Shown: positions 23,863 through 32,659, counted from the first letter of the stretch. The stretch: DNA of 64,000 nucleotides from Caulobacter sp. S45 (GCF_009765965.1 NZ_LMUL01000014.1:1-64000); one strand, 5' to 3'. Made by a program: numbers and translations. The notes: generated from the letters alone by a model not told the origin.

Positions 23863-24813
23863 TCACGCGACGGCGAGCTGGTTCTTCCAGCGGGTGACGA
23901 ACTGGGCCTGGTTCTGCAGGATGCGCATCGTCCCGGCCGGATCGTCCGGAGTCAGGTTGGCGTGGTTGCGCGCGGCCCATTCGACCACCGAAGGCTGGCG
24001 GAGCGCGCTGATGAAGGCCTTGGAGAGCCGCTCGATGATCGGGGCGGGCATCCCCGGCGGTCCTGCGATCGGCCGAAACTGCGCGATGTCGACTAGGTCC
24101 GGCAGGCCGAGCGTGGTCGCGTCCGGCACGCCCGGCAGGCTTCCGGTCTTTTCGAACGTGCAGAGCACCCGCACCGCCTTGGCCTTCAGGTAGGAGTTGA
24201 CCGAAGCCAGCGATGCGATCGCGGCGTCGCCGTCGCCCCGCACAGCCGCAACGATATAGTCGTTGGTGCCCTTGTAGCCCGTGATGATCTGACTGCGCAC
24301 GCCCAGCAGCCGGGCGCCGATCTTGGTCGCGGAATAGGCGGTGCCCGCCGCACCGACGCAGGTGAACTTGACCGGCCGCTGATGGCCGAGGGCGCGCAGG
24401 TGGTCGACGCTGTGGATCGCGGACGTGGCGGGGACCAGGAGCGCATAGGCGTCGCGTCCCATATTGGCGATCCAGCTGAGCTTCTGCAGATCGAAGTCCA
24501 GGCCGCCCTGTTCTCTTAGGATCATGGCCCCCGGGATGTTGACGATCGAGATGATCGAGCCGTCCGGCTTGGCGCGATGGATTTCCTGCGCCGCCTGCGC
24601 GCCGCCCGCTCCATCGACGTTTTGGGGGATGACCAGTGCGCCAAGGCTCTTCTGCAACGCCGGGATCACCGCGCGGACGTAGGAGTCGAAACCCCCGCCA
24701 GGCGCGTAGGGAATGATGAATGTCACATCCGGGTTGGACGACCTGCCTGGTGCACAGGCGGAAAGCAGAGCCGTGGAGCCGTACGCCAGGAAGCGCCGCC
24801 TTTCCGCCTTCAC
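23863..24813 (-). CDS. Bug/TctC-type substrate-binding lipoprotein
   Basis: A 316-residue periplasmic binding protein of the tripartite tricarboxylate transporter type. An N-terminal signal with an LLSAC lipobox (Cys20) makes it a lipoprotein. The characteristic FIIPYAPGGGFD loop and the VDGAGGAQAAQ region are present. TctA and TctB membrane subunits are not encoded in the window, so it would need a partner elsewhere or act as a sensor. It opens the cupin-cupin-EutA operon. The start is a GTG. The gap before it holds a perfect IclR-type operator. The ligand is probably a carboxylate. Confidence 0.85.
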   Translation of the reverse strand: MKAERRRFLAYGSTALLSACAPGRSSNPDVTFIIPYAPGGGFDSYVRAVIPALQKSLGALVIPQNVDGAGGAQAAQEIHRAKPDGSIISIVNIPGAMILREQGGLDFDLQKLSWIANMGRDAYALLVPATSAIHSVDHLRALGHQRPVKFTCVGAAGTAYSATKIGARLLGVRSQIITGYKGTNDYIVAAVRGDGDAAIASLASVNSYLKAKAVRVLCTFEKTGSLPGVPDATTLGLPDLVDIAQFRPIAGPPGMPAPIIERLSKAFISALRQPSVVEWAARNHANLTPDDPAGTMRILQNQAQFVTRWKNQLAVA

Positions 24814-24934
24814 GAAACGCCCCCGTCAGCGAGCGCGGGATAGGTTTTGGCGACGTTTTTCCGTCGGCTCATGTCATCTCCCTTTTCTTATGGTTTCGGT
24901 TAAGCGTCACCTGTGGTTTCGTCAAACAGAATTC

Positions 24935-24951
24935 GTTCCGCCTGACGGAAC
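24935..24951. promoter_or_regulatory. IclR-type operator GTTCCG-N5-CGGAAC
   Basis: A perfect 6-5-6 inverted repeat around CCTGA. It lies 20 bp before the GTG start of the IclR gene and 121 bp from the divergent Bug-cupin-EutA operon. The design equals that of the other two IclR operators in the window with different arm bases. Autoregulation and control of the divergent operon are likely. Confidence 0.72.
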
Positions 24952-24971
24952 AACAATGAGGGGAATCGAGA

Positions 24972-25766
24972 GTGGAAAATGATCCGACGCCACGCGCCGT
25001 CGAGCATCAGAAGAAGGCCAATCGCGTCGAGGCCGTCGAGCGCGCCCTGTCGCTGCTGCAATGCTTCCGCGCGCAAGGCGAAGGATTGAGCCTCGCCCAA
25101 CTCGCCCAGCGCTCAGCGTTGTCGAAGGCCACCATCCTGCGGCTGTGCGGTTCGCTCATCCGGAAAGGTTTCCTACATCGCGACGGCCGTGGAATTTTCG
25201 TGCTCGGCCGCGAGTTGCAGCGGCTCGGGCATCTCAGCCGCGCCGATATCGGGCTAGCCGATCTCATCCGGCCGGTGCTGCGGGATTTGGCGGAAAGCGC
25301 CGAAGAGACGTCTTCCTTCTACGTTCAGGACGGAGAGATGCGGCTCTGCCTGTTCCGCCACAATTCTCCGCGATCCGCGCGCCACCACCTTGAGGAGGGT
25401 TCGCGGCACCCGCTGGATCGCGGCGCCGCGGGCGTCCTGCTCAGCGCCTTCGGCGGAGCGGAAGGATCGGAAGCCGAACAAGCGAGAAAGCATGGATGGG
25501 TGATTTCGATCGGCAGCCGCAACGCCGAGCTTGCGGCGGTCGCGGTTCCGCTGGTGAACATGGACGGTCACGTGCTCGGTGCATTGACCGTATCCGGGCT
25601 GATTGGGCGCTTCACGACGGAGAAGATCGAGCGGAGTCGTATCGCGCTGCTCAACGCCGCGAGCGCGCTAAGGCCTCAGCTGCCGCTGCACCTCGACGGA
25701 GGGATCTTGGAGCCGGGCGCCTTCCATCACCGCCCGGGCCGGGACCAAGGTCGGGCGACATCATAG
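24972..25766 (+). CDS. IclR-family transcriptional regulator
   Basis: A 264-residue regulator. The helix-turn-helix (about 17-75) contains LSLAQLAQRSALSKATILRL, and the effector domain follows to the end with VPLVNMDGHVLGALTVSG. The start is a GTG at 24972 behind GAGGGG. It is divergent from the Bug-cupin-EutA operon, with a palindromic operator between them, and its 3' end overlaps the next SDR gene by 6 bp in convergent orientation. It most likely controls the Bug-cupin-EutA unit in response to a small acid. Confidence 0.87.
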   Translation: MENDPTPRAVEHQKKANRVEAVERALSLLQCFRAQGEGLSLAQLAQRSALSKATILRLCGSLIRKGFLHRDGRGIFVLGRELQRLGHLSRADIGLADLIRPVLRDLAESAEETSSFYVQDGEMRLCLFRHNSPRSARHHLEEGSRHPLDRGAAGVLLSAFGGAEGSEAEQARKHGWVISIGSRNAELAAVAVPLVNMDGHVLGALTVSGLIGRFTTEKIERSRIALLNAASALRPQLPLHLDGGILEPGAFHHRPGRDQGRATS

Positions 25767-26603
25767 GATGCTTCTGCCGCCGTCCATGACGATGTTCTGC
25801 CCGGTCATGTAGCTGGAGGCGGGGGAACACAGGAACTGGACCGCCGAGCGGTATTCGGCGACGTCCGCCATCCGGCCCATGGGGATCAGATTGGTTAGCC
25901 GATCCAGGAACTCGGGAGGATGGTTGTTGAACACCCCGCCGGGGGACAGGGCGTTCACCCGCACGCCGCGGTCGGCCCAATAGCTCGCCAGGTAGCGCGT
26001 CAGGCCGACCAGGCCGGATTTGATGACGGAGTAGGTGACGGGCTTGACCGGCTGGTCGCCCGGCGCGACTCCGGCCTTTCGATACAGCCGCTGATCCGGG
26101 GCGATGACCGACAGGTCGGAGGCTATATTGAGGATCACGCCGTCGCCCCGCTCCGCCATTCGGCTGCCAAAGATCCGGGAGCATAGAAAGGCGCCGGTGA
26201 GCCCGATGCGAATCTGGTCGTCCCAGGCCTGCAGCGGCATGTGCTCCAGCCGGCTGAGCTCCAGGCCGCCACCATCCGCCGACACCTTGGGGTCGATCGC
26301 CGCATTGTTCACCAGGATGTCGATCCTGTCGTGACGCTCCGCTAACCGAAGGAGCGAGGTCTCCGAGGCGACGTCCAGCACGTCGAGGTGAATCTGACCG
26401 GGAAACTGGGCGATCAGATCGGCACAGGCCGCCTGGAGCCTGTCCGGATCGATGTCCGTCGCCAGGACCGTTGCTCCGGCTTCCGCCAGGGCATGGGCGT
26501 GCTGCGGTCCCAGCAGGCCGGCTGCGCCCGTGACCAGGGCTGTCCGTCCGGACAGACTGTAGGCCGTGCTGCCGCTTGGGGTCGCCGCTGGGGGCATGAT
26601 CAT
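25761..26603 (-). CDS. Short-chain dehydrogenase/reductase (SDR 1 of the coupled operon)
   Basis: A 280-residue NAD(P)-dependent SDR. The cofactor motif reads TGAAGLLG, NNAA follows strand 4, and the catalytic Tyr-x3-Lys is YSVIK. The C-terminal YMTGQNIVMDGG is typical of classical SDRs. The start at 26603 forms an ATGA overlap with the SDR upstream; the longer open frame is a shadow of that gene. It is the last gene of a five-gene coupled operon. Substrates of this class are sugars, polyols or hydroxy acids, and the TIM-barrel isomerase and TPP enzyme in the operon favour a carbohydrate-like compound. Confidence 0.88.
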   Translation of the reverse strand: MIMPPAATPSGSTAYSLSGRTALVTGAAGLLGPQHAHALAEAGATVLATDIDPDRLQAACADLIAQFPGQIHLDVLDVASETSLLRLAERHDRIDILVNNAAIDPKVSADGGGLELSRLEHMPLQAWDDQIRIGLTGAFLCSRIFGSRMAERGDGVILNIASDLSVIAPDQRLYRKAGVAPGDQPVKPVTYSVIKSGLVGLTRYLASYWADRGVRVNALSPGGVFNNHPPEFLDRLTNLIPMGRMADVAEYRSAVQFLCSPASSYMTGQNIVMDGGRSIL

Positions 26604-27355
26604 GTCCTCGTCTGGCCGCCGTCGACCACCAGGACAGAGCCGGTGATGAAGGCTGCGCGGTCCGATAGCAGGAAGGCGGTCGCGTCGGCGACGTCCTGCG
26701 GCGCGCCGAACCGCCGCAAGGGCACCTCGCGGTCCAGCATGTTCCGGACGCCCTCTGGGTCGGCCCGTCGCTTGGCGTCCCATGTCCCGCCGTCGAACAG
26801 GATGTTCCCCGGCGCCACGCCGTTGATCCGGACACCGTCTCGCGCGAAGGGGCGCGACAAGCCGAGGACGGCTGCGTCGAGCGCCGCCTTGGCCGCGGAA
26901 TAGGCCACCGGCGCCCCCAGCGCCTCGCGACCGCAGATCGAGGATATGCAGACAATCGAGCCCGCGCTGTCTCGCGTCATCAAGGGACGCAAGGCGCAGA
27001 TCAGGTTCATGGCGCTGAACAGGTTCAAATCCAGGACACGCCGCCACTCGTCGGGCGTTTCCTGCCCTGGAGGGACCGAGGCCCCGGACCCGGCGTTGGT
27101 GACCAGCAGGTCGAGGCGTCCGAACCGCTGCCCGACCTGAGCCGCCAGGTCCTGGCAGGCGGCTTCCTCGCGCAGGTCCAGGCTGTAGGCGACCGCGCCG
27201 TCCAGTTCTCCGGCCGCGCGGTCCAGTTCCTCCTTGCCCCGGGCTGTCAGGATCAGTCGGCACCCCTCGGCATGCAGGCGCCGTGCGATGGCCAGACCGA
27301 TGCCGCGACTGGCGCCCCCGACCAGGGCGATCTTTCCTGCCAGATCGAGGTTCAT
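26600..27355 (-). CDS. Short-chain dehydrogenase/reductase (SDR 2)
   Basis: A 251-residue classical SDR with the cofactor loop GGASRGIG, an NAGSG segment and the catalytic YSAAK. It overlaps both neighbours by 4 bp (ATGA), so production of the whole set is probably coupled. Paired SDRs in one operon often oxidise and then reduce different carbons of one sugar or polyol. No residue pattern that fixes the substrate was recognised. Confidence 0.87.
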   Translation of the reverse strand: MNLDLAGKIALVGGASRGIGLAIARRLHAEGCRLILTARGKEELDRAAGELDGAVAYSLDLREEAACQDLAAQVGQRFGRLDLLVTNAGSGASVPPGQETPDEWRRVLDLNLFSAMNLICALRPLMTRDSAGSIVCISSICGREALGAPVAYSAAKAALDAAVLGLSRPFARDGVRINGVAPGNILFDGGTWDAKRRADPEGVRNMLDREVPLRRFGAPQDVADATAFLLSDRAAFITGSVLVVDGGQTRT

Positions 27356-28197
27356 GCCTGGGCGATCCAGTCGAGCACCGCCCGGCGGTAGCGGGCGGCG
27401 GCGCCTGGGTGATCGCCATCGGCCGCGCGGGCGGTCTGCAGGATGAAGTGACCGCTGTAGCCGACCGATTTCAACAGTGTGAACACGCCGGGCAGGTCCG
27501 CATTGCCTTCGCCCAGGGGCACGGTCGTTCCGTTCAGCAGCCGGTCCTTGACGTGGACGTTGAGCATCCGGTTGGCGATCAGGGGAATCTCCACCTCGGG
27601 CGGCCAGCCCATGCCGGCGCTGTTGCCGATGTCGAAATTGATCCCGAAGCGGTCGTGCGGAAACCGGGCGATGAAGGCCGTCAGCTCGTTCGGTGGGAAG
27701 TCGGACTCGAAAGCCACCCTGACGCCGAGTTCAGTCAGTCGCGGCGTCAGATCGACCAGCCCGTCCATCAGGGACGCCTCATCGGCGGGGTTCTGGATCG
27801 CGCCGTTGTCCACCAGCGGGACGACCACGAGGTGCGCCCCCACCGCCTGGGCGCCGGCGACGACATCGGCGAACTCATCGAGCAGGGCCTGCCGCGCCGC
27901 GCCGTGCGCCTTCCAGAACGGAGCCTGCATGAAGCAGTCCCCGGTGATCGAGCTGACCGTCACACCGCTGTCGCGCGCCAGGTCCTGGATCAAAGCCTGC
28001 CCAGGAGCCGTCATCAGTGGATTGTCCGCCAACCCGTCATGATCCAGCGTCCATTCCATCCGGGCGAACCCAAGGCTCCGGGCGATCGGAAACTCGGCCT
28101 GCCAGTGGGCCGCGGGAAAGGCCTGGATCTTGCCGTCGACCAGGGGCGACAAGCGGCCCTGCATGAAGCCGACCCGATGGTTGAAATCGGTCATCAA
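27352..28197 (-). CDS. Sugar-phosphate isomerase/epimerase-like TIM-barrel protein
   Basis: A 281-residue AP-endonuclease-2-type TIM barrel, the fold of xylose isomerase-like epimerases, hydroxypyruvate isomerase and IolE. Metal-site residues are suggested by FESDFP (Glu), FDIGNS (Asp) and NVHVKDR (His). The last position, usually Glu, reads Gln in FILQTARA. It is coupled by 4-bp overlaps to an SDR on each side. It would isomerise or epimerise a keto-sugar made by one of the SDRs. An inosose dehydratase role cannot be excluded. Confidence 0.8.
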   Translation of the reverse strand: MMTDFNHRVGFMQGRLSPLVDGKIQAFPAAHWQAEFPIARSLGFARMEWTLDHDGLADNPLMTAPGQALIQDLARDSGVTVSSITGDCFMQAPFWKAHGAARQALLDEFADVVAGAQAVGAHLVVVPLVDNGAIQNPADEASLMDGLVDLTPRLTELGVRVAFESDFPPNELTAFIARFPHDRFGINFDIGNSAGMGWPPEVEIPLIANRMLNVHVKDRLLNGTTVPLGEGNADLPGVFTLLKSVGYSGHFILQTARAADGDHPGAAARYRRAVLDWIAQA

Positions 28198-28964
28198 AGC
28201 CCCTTCGCCGTCCAGCCGCCGTCGATGACCAGATCCTGTCCGGTCATGTAACGCGAGGCGTCGCTGGCCAGGAAGACGGCCGCGCCCACCAGATCGTCAA
28301 CCACACCCCAACGCCCCAGGCAGGTACGGTCGGCGCGCTGTTGGCGCTGGATCGGATCGGAATAGCTTTTCGCGGTCATCGCCGTCTGGATGTAGCCGGG
28401 GGCCAGGGCGTTGACCCGGACGCCCCTGGGCCCGAGGTCCACCGCCAGGGACTTGGTCAAGAACCGCAGACCGCCCTTGGCCGCCCCATAGCCCGGATTC
28501 CCCGGAAAGCCGGCATGGGCGCCGATGCTGGTCACATTGATGATGGCGCCGCCATCGCGCATGACCCGTGACGCCGCCAGGCAGTTGGCGTAGGCGGCGC
28601 GTAGATTGACCCCGATGGTCTGGTCGAACCTGTCCATCGCCGAATCCGGCCGCTCGGGGTCCTCGGGCAGGGTGACGCCTGCGGCATTGATCAGGATGTC
28701 GAGCCGGCCATGCTCCGCCACGATGGCGGCCAGGACGTCGTCCAGGCCCAGCGCGACGTTGGCCGCCAGATAACCAACCGGCTGGCTGAAGGGATGGTCC
28801 GGGTTCGCGGATCGCGCCACGGCGACAACGACTGCTCCCGCCGCCGCCAGGCCGTCGGCGAGGGCGTGACCGATCCCGCGCGATCCGCCGGTGACCAGCG
28901 CGACCTTGCCGTCCAGTGAAAACAGGCTGGCCAGGCCTTGGGGCGAGCGGACCCCGTTCACCAC
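28194..28964 (-). CDS. Short-chain dehydrogenase/reductase (SDR 3)
   Basis: A 256-residue classical SDR: TGGSRGIG cofactor loop, INAAG, catalytic YGAAK, and the YMTGQDLVIDGGW C-terminus. It begins 7 bp inside the 3' end of the TPP-enzyme gene and ends in a 4-bp overlap with the TIM-barrel gene. It resembles gluconate 5-dehydrogenase and other sugar-acid SDRs in general layout only. Confidence 0.87.
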   Translation of the reverse strand: MVNGVRSPQGLASLFSLDGKVALVTGGSRGIGHALADGLAAAGAVVVAVARSANPDHPFSQPVGYLAANVALGLDDVLAAIVAEHGRLDILINAAGVTLPEDPERPDSAMDRFDQTIGVNLRAAYANCLAASRVMRDGGAIINVTSIGAHAGFPGNPGYGAAKGGLRFLTKSLAVDLGPRGVRVNALAPGYIQTAMTAKSYSDPIQRQQRADRTCLGRWGVVDDLVGAAVFLASDASRYMTGQDLVIDGGWTAKGL

Positions 28965-30736
28965 TGAAGTTCGGCCAGCGAGGTGGAGGACAGCTTGCCA
29001 TCCTGCCCGATGATGGTGCGAACGGTCGGTCCCCGGGGTTCCGACTTGTCGACGATCAGGTCGACGATGAGCGGCGGGGCCTCGGCGTCAAAGCCCTCGA
29101 GCGCTGCATCCAGCTGCGCCAAGCTCTCGATGCGGCGATAGCCGAGACGGAAGGCCGCCGCGATCTCGGCATAGTCGGGGATGAACACACCCGACGCCCT
29201 GTCCGCCCCGCCGGTGGCGCCGAAGTGCCGTTCCTGCGACGCCTTGATGGACAGATAGCCGTCGTTGTTCAGGACGAACAGCACGAAGCCCTTGGGTCCG
29301 TAGTGGGCCAGGGTCGCCAGTTCCTGAAGGTTGAGCATCAACCCGCCGTCGCCCTCGACGCACATGACCGGGCGCGCCTGGGCGAAGGCGGCGCCGATGG
29401 CATGCGGCAGACCCAGGCCCATAGCCCCCAAGGAGGCGCCGAAGAAGCACCGGGCGCCGGCGCGCGGAGCGAAGAAGCGGATGAAGGTCTCGATGCCCGC
29501 GCCCGATCCGGTCGGCACGAACACCTTGCCGGCGGACCATTTCGATAGGGCGCCCGCGACGCCGAAAACGTTCATGGCGCCGGTCGCGAGCCGCAGCTGT
29601 TCCTGCGCCAGATAGGTGGCTGCCTGCTCGCGGCACCATTGTAGCCAGGGGGTGGTCCTGGCCTTGTCCTGGGGCGCCGCCAGGCCGTCGATCGCAGACG
29701 GCAGGGCGCAGAGGTTGACTTCAAGCGTCGTCACGCGGGCGAGATGGGCGAACTTGGCCAGTTCAGCCGGGTCGACATCGACGATCCACCGTTCGGCCTG
29801 CGCGCCGAAGTCGTCCCGCTGGAACGCGGTGGTGCCCAGGTCCAGGCGTGCGCCGAGGAAGACGATCCTGTCGGCCTTGTAGAGAATGCTGTTGGCGGAC
29901 ATAGGCGCTAGGCCGCCCGGAGCGCCGAAGTTGAGCGGGTGTTCGGCAGGGACGGCGTCGGCGGCCGGCCACGACGTCACCAAGGGGATGGCGCGCGTCT
30001 CGGCGAAGGCGACGACCGCTTCGGCCGCTCCCGCAATCCGACAGCCGGCGCCGACATAGATCAGCGGCCGCTCGCCGCCTTGCAGCCAGCCCAGCGCGTC
30101 CGCAAGCGCGGCGGCGTCGGTGGGGGACCGGCTGGCGGCGATCCGGCTGCGGATATCGGCGAGCGCGTCGCGCACGGTCGCCTGATCGAAGGCCAGCGGG
30201 ACATTCTGGACATCCAGCGGGATCTCGATGAACACCGGCCCAGGACGCCCGCTGAACGCCAGCGCCAGAGCCGTATTGAGTTCGGCCATGGCCCCTTGAG
30301 CCGTCAGCTGGACGAAATGCTTGACGCAGGGCTGGATGAGATCGCGGGAGCGGACCTCCTGCGCCCCATGGGTGCGCGTCCCGTGGCGATCGATGTCGGC
30401 CGTCTTCACCTGCCCGGCGAGAACGACGATGGGGCTGGAGTCGCCAAAGGCGGAACACAGGCTGGTCACGGCGTTGGTCACGCCCGGCCCCGCCGTCACC
30501 ACGGCAAGGCCAGGCGCTGTGAACCCGGCGGCCTTGGCGTAGCCGTCGGCGGCCGCCACGCAGGCCTGTTCGTGCTGGCAGTAGACCGCCTTCAGTCCCG
30601 GGGTCGTTTCCACGGCCCGGTTTAGATACATCGCCATGCCGCCCGTCAGGCTGAAGGCGGTGCGAGCGCCCAAGGCGCATACGAGCTCGACCGAGAAACC
30701 GGCGATCGTCTGTAGGTTCGTCGGCGGTGACGACAT
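28958..30736 (-). CDS. Thiamine-diphosphate-dependent enzyme (acetolactate synthase-like)
   Basis: A 592-residue ThDP enzyme with the three-domain layout of acetolactate synthase and benzoylformate decarboxylase. Glu56 in YCQHEQ is the conserved proton relay. The ThDP/Mg motif reads EGDGGLMLN, with about 30 residues to NNDGY. It is first in the coupled operon. Catabolic ThDP enzymes such as IolD and ThDP enzymes of unusual-sugar synthesis are both found with SDRs and TIM-barrel epimerases, so breakdown and synthesis are both open. It would cleave or join a 2-keto compound next to the carbonyl. Confidence 0.83.
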   Translation of the reverse strand: MSSPPTNLQTIAGFSVELVCALGARTAFSLTGGMAMYLNRAVETTPGLKAVYCQHEQACVAAADGYAKAAGFTAPGLAVVTAGPGVTNAVTSLCSAFGDSSPIVVLAGQVKTADIDRHGTRTHGAQEVRSRDLIQPCVKHFVQLTAQGAMAELNTALALAFSGRPGPVFIEIPLDVQNVPLAFDQATVRDALADIRSRIAASRSPTDAAALADALGWLQGGERPLIYVGAGCRIAGAAEAVVAFAETRAIPLVTSWPAADAVPAEHPLNFGAPGGLAPMSANSILYKADRIVFLGARLDLGTTAFQRDDFGAQAERWIVDVDPAELAKFAHLARVTTLEVNLCALPSAIDGLAAPQDKARTTPWLQWCREQAATYLAQEQLRLATGAMNVFGVAGALSKWSAGKVFVPTGSGAGIETFIRFFAPRAGARCFFGASLGAMGLGLPHAIGAAFAQARPVMCVEGDGGLMLNLQELATLAHYGPKGFVLFVLNNDGYLSIKASQERHFGATGGADRASGVFIPDYAEIAAAFRLGYRRIESLAQLDAALEGFDAEAPPLIVDLIVDKSEPRGPTVRTIIGQDGKLSSTSLAELQW

Positions 30737-30913
30737 GGCGGCCTAGTCTCTCAAGAACGGATATTCGAATCGCTTGCAGGCGACCCGTCATCCTATCTCG
30801 GTTGCGGCGACTCGGCTCGCCGTGCGCCAACACCCCGTGGCGAGAGCAGCTCCTGCTATCCGTGGAGGATGAATTCGCGTGACAGTCGGGCCAGCGCCGA
30901 AATATGTAGGTTC

Positions 30914-31261
30914 ATGCCCAGATGGGTCCTCGCCATCCTTGCAGCGTTTGCGCTGTGCCTGAGCCCGCTGACCGCGTTTGCGGCGCAGGCTCGCTGCGCT
31001 CAGATGCCGATGGCGGCGGCGATGAGCAAGACGGCGCCGTCCCCCGCTTCAGGCGCCCATGGCAAGGGCTGTTGCGATCATCCGACTAAGGCCTGCATCG
31101 CGGCTTGCGCCGCCATGGCGTCTTCGGTGATCGCTCTGCCTTACGACGCCAGCCCGAAGATCTTGATCGGCGTACCTGTCGTTCGTGGCTTCGTAGCGTT
31201 TACCGAACTCGCGGGGCGCATCCCCGCCAAGGTCGAGCGACCCCCAAAATCCATCGCCTGA
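30914..31261 (+). CDS. Small secreted Cys/Met/His-containing protein before the copper efflux genes
   Basis: A 115-residue precursor with a clear signal peptide (MPRWVLAILAAFALCLSPLTAFA). The mature part has five Cys, several Met (AQMPMAAAMSK) and His, a composition seen in periplasmic copper-binding proteins. An ATG at 30869 would add 15 residues before the signal and is less likely. It is 165 bp upstream of the CusC-like gene on the same strand. A role in metal sensing or delivery to the efflux pump is inferred from composition and place. Confidence 0.65.
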   Translation: MPRWVLAILAAFALCLSPLTAFAAQARCAQMPMAAAMSKTAPSPASGAHGKGCCDHPTKACIAACAAMASSVIALPYDASPKILIGVPVVRGFVAFTELAGRIPAKVERPPKSIA

Positions 31262-31426
31262 AGCGCCCGACGGCACACCTCGATGTTTATCGAGGCGTGG
31301 CGCGCGTCCTGTACCTGCGGTCCCCTTTTGGCGGCTGCACGCCTGAGGCGCTGACCGTCGCCTGATCTGCCGCTGGGCCCCCTCCCGTCCCGCGGCCCCC
31401 TCTGCACACGATTTCAGGATTACCCC

Positions 31427-32659
31427 ATGCGACCCCTCTGGATGGTCGTGGGCGGCGCGCTCTGGGCCAGCGCCGTCCACGCCGAACCCCTCACGCTGGC
31501 CGCCGCGCTGGCCGAGGCCCGCGCCTCCGCGCCGAACGTCGCCGCCCAGGCGTCGATGGTCGACGCCGCCCGTTCCGCCGTCATTCCCGCCGGCGCCTTG
31601 CCCGACCCCAAGGCTTCGGTCGGGGTCACCGACTTCCCGATCTCCGGCCCCCTGGCGGGGCGGCCCGATCGGGATAATTTCAGTATGCTTTCCCTGGGCT
31701 TCTCCCAGGAGGTGCCGAACCGGGCCAAGCGGCATGCTCGCGTCGAGCAGGCGCAGGCCAATGTCACCGCCGCGCGATCGAGTCTCACCGTCGCCCAGCA
31801 GAAGGCGGAGGTCGCCGCCGGCAAGGCATGGGTCGCGCTCTACTACGCTGAGCGCAAGCTGAGCGCCCTGGACAAGCTGCAGCAGGAACTGGTCCAGGAG
31901 CGCGACGCCGCCCCCGCGCGTCTTCTGTCCGGCGCCGCGCGACCGGCGATGACGCTGGAGCCCCAGCAGTTGTTGGCCGTCCTTGCGGATCGGCGCGAGG
32001 CGTTGCGCGCCGAACTCCTCCAGGCGCGCGCCGCGCTCGGGCGTTGGATCGACGGCGCCGCGACGGCGGAACCGAGTGGGCCGCCGCCGAGCATGGATCT
32101 CGATCCGGTCGCCTTGCGTGCCCATCTCGACGCGTTGCCGATCATGCAGGTGGCGGCGGCGAAGATCGACCAGGCCGAGGCCGCGACCAAGGAGGCCAGG
32201 GCGGAGAAGCAGCCGGATTGGGGCTACCACGTCCAGTATGATCACCGCGATCCGCGGTTCGGGGACTACGTCTCGGGCCAGGTGAGCTTCAGCCTGCCGA
32301 TCTTCGCCAAGACCCGGCAGGACCCTGAGATCGCGAGCCGCCTCGCCGAGGTCAACAGCGCGCTGGCGGAGCAGGAGGCGACGCGTCGCGACCTGCGGGC
32401 GGACCTGGACAGCGCCCTGGCCGAGCACATCCTGCACCACTCGCAACTGGCGCGCGCTCGCGAGACCTTGCTGCCGCTCGCCCAGCGTCGCGCCGAGCTG
32501 GAGACCGCGAGCTACCAGGCCCGCACCGCCAGCCTCGCAGACGTCCTGGCCGCCCGCCGCGATGAAGTCGAAGCCGAACTCAACGTCCTGGATCGTGAAG
32601 CGGACACCGCCGAGCACGTCGTCGACATCGCCCTGACCTATGGGGAGCAAGACCAATGA
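31427..32659 (+). CDS. Outer-membrane efflux channel (CusC/CzcC-like, TolC family)
   Basis: A 410-residue precursor with a signal peptide (MRPLWMVVGGALWASAVHAE) and two repeats rich in long alpha-helices, the TolC-fold pattern (LAAALAEARASAPN, then a second half with RQDPEIASRLAEVNSALAEQEATRR). It forms the outer-membrane exit duct of the RND metal pump. It overlaps the adaptor gene by 4 bp. The three pump genes are one coupled operon. Confidence 0.88.
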   Translation: MRPLWMVVGGALWASAVHAEPLTLAAALAEARASAPNVAAQASMVDAARSAVIPAGALPDPKASVGVTDFPISGPLAGRPDRDNFSMLSLGFSQEVPNRAKRHARVEQAQANVTAARSSLTVAQQKAEVAAGKAWVALYYAERKLSALDKLQQELVQERDAAPARLLSGAARPAMTLEPQQLLAVLADRREALRAELLQARAALGRWIDGAATAEPSGPPPSMDLDPVALRAHLDALPIMQVAAAKIDQAEAATKEARAEKQPDWGYHVQYDHRDPRFGDYVSGQVSFSLPIFAKTRQDPEIASRLAEVNSALAEQEATRRDLRADLDSALAEHILHHSQLARARETLLPLAQRRAELETASYQARTASLADVLAARRDEVEAELNVLDREADTAEHVVDIALTYGEQDQ

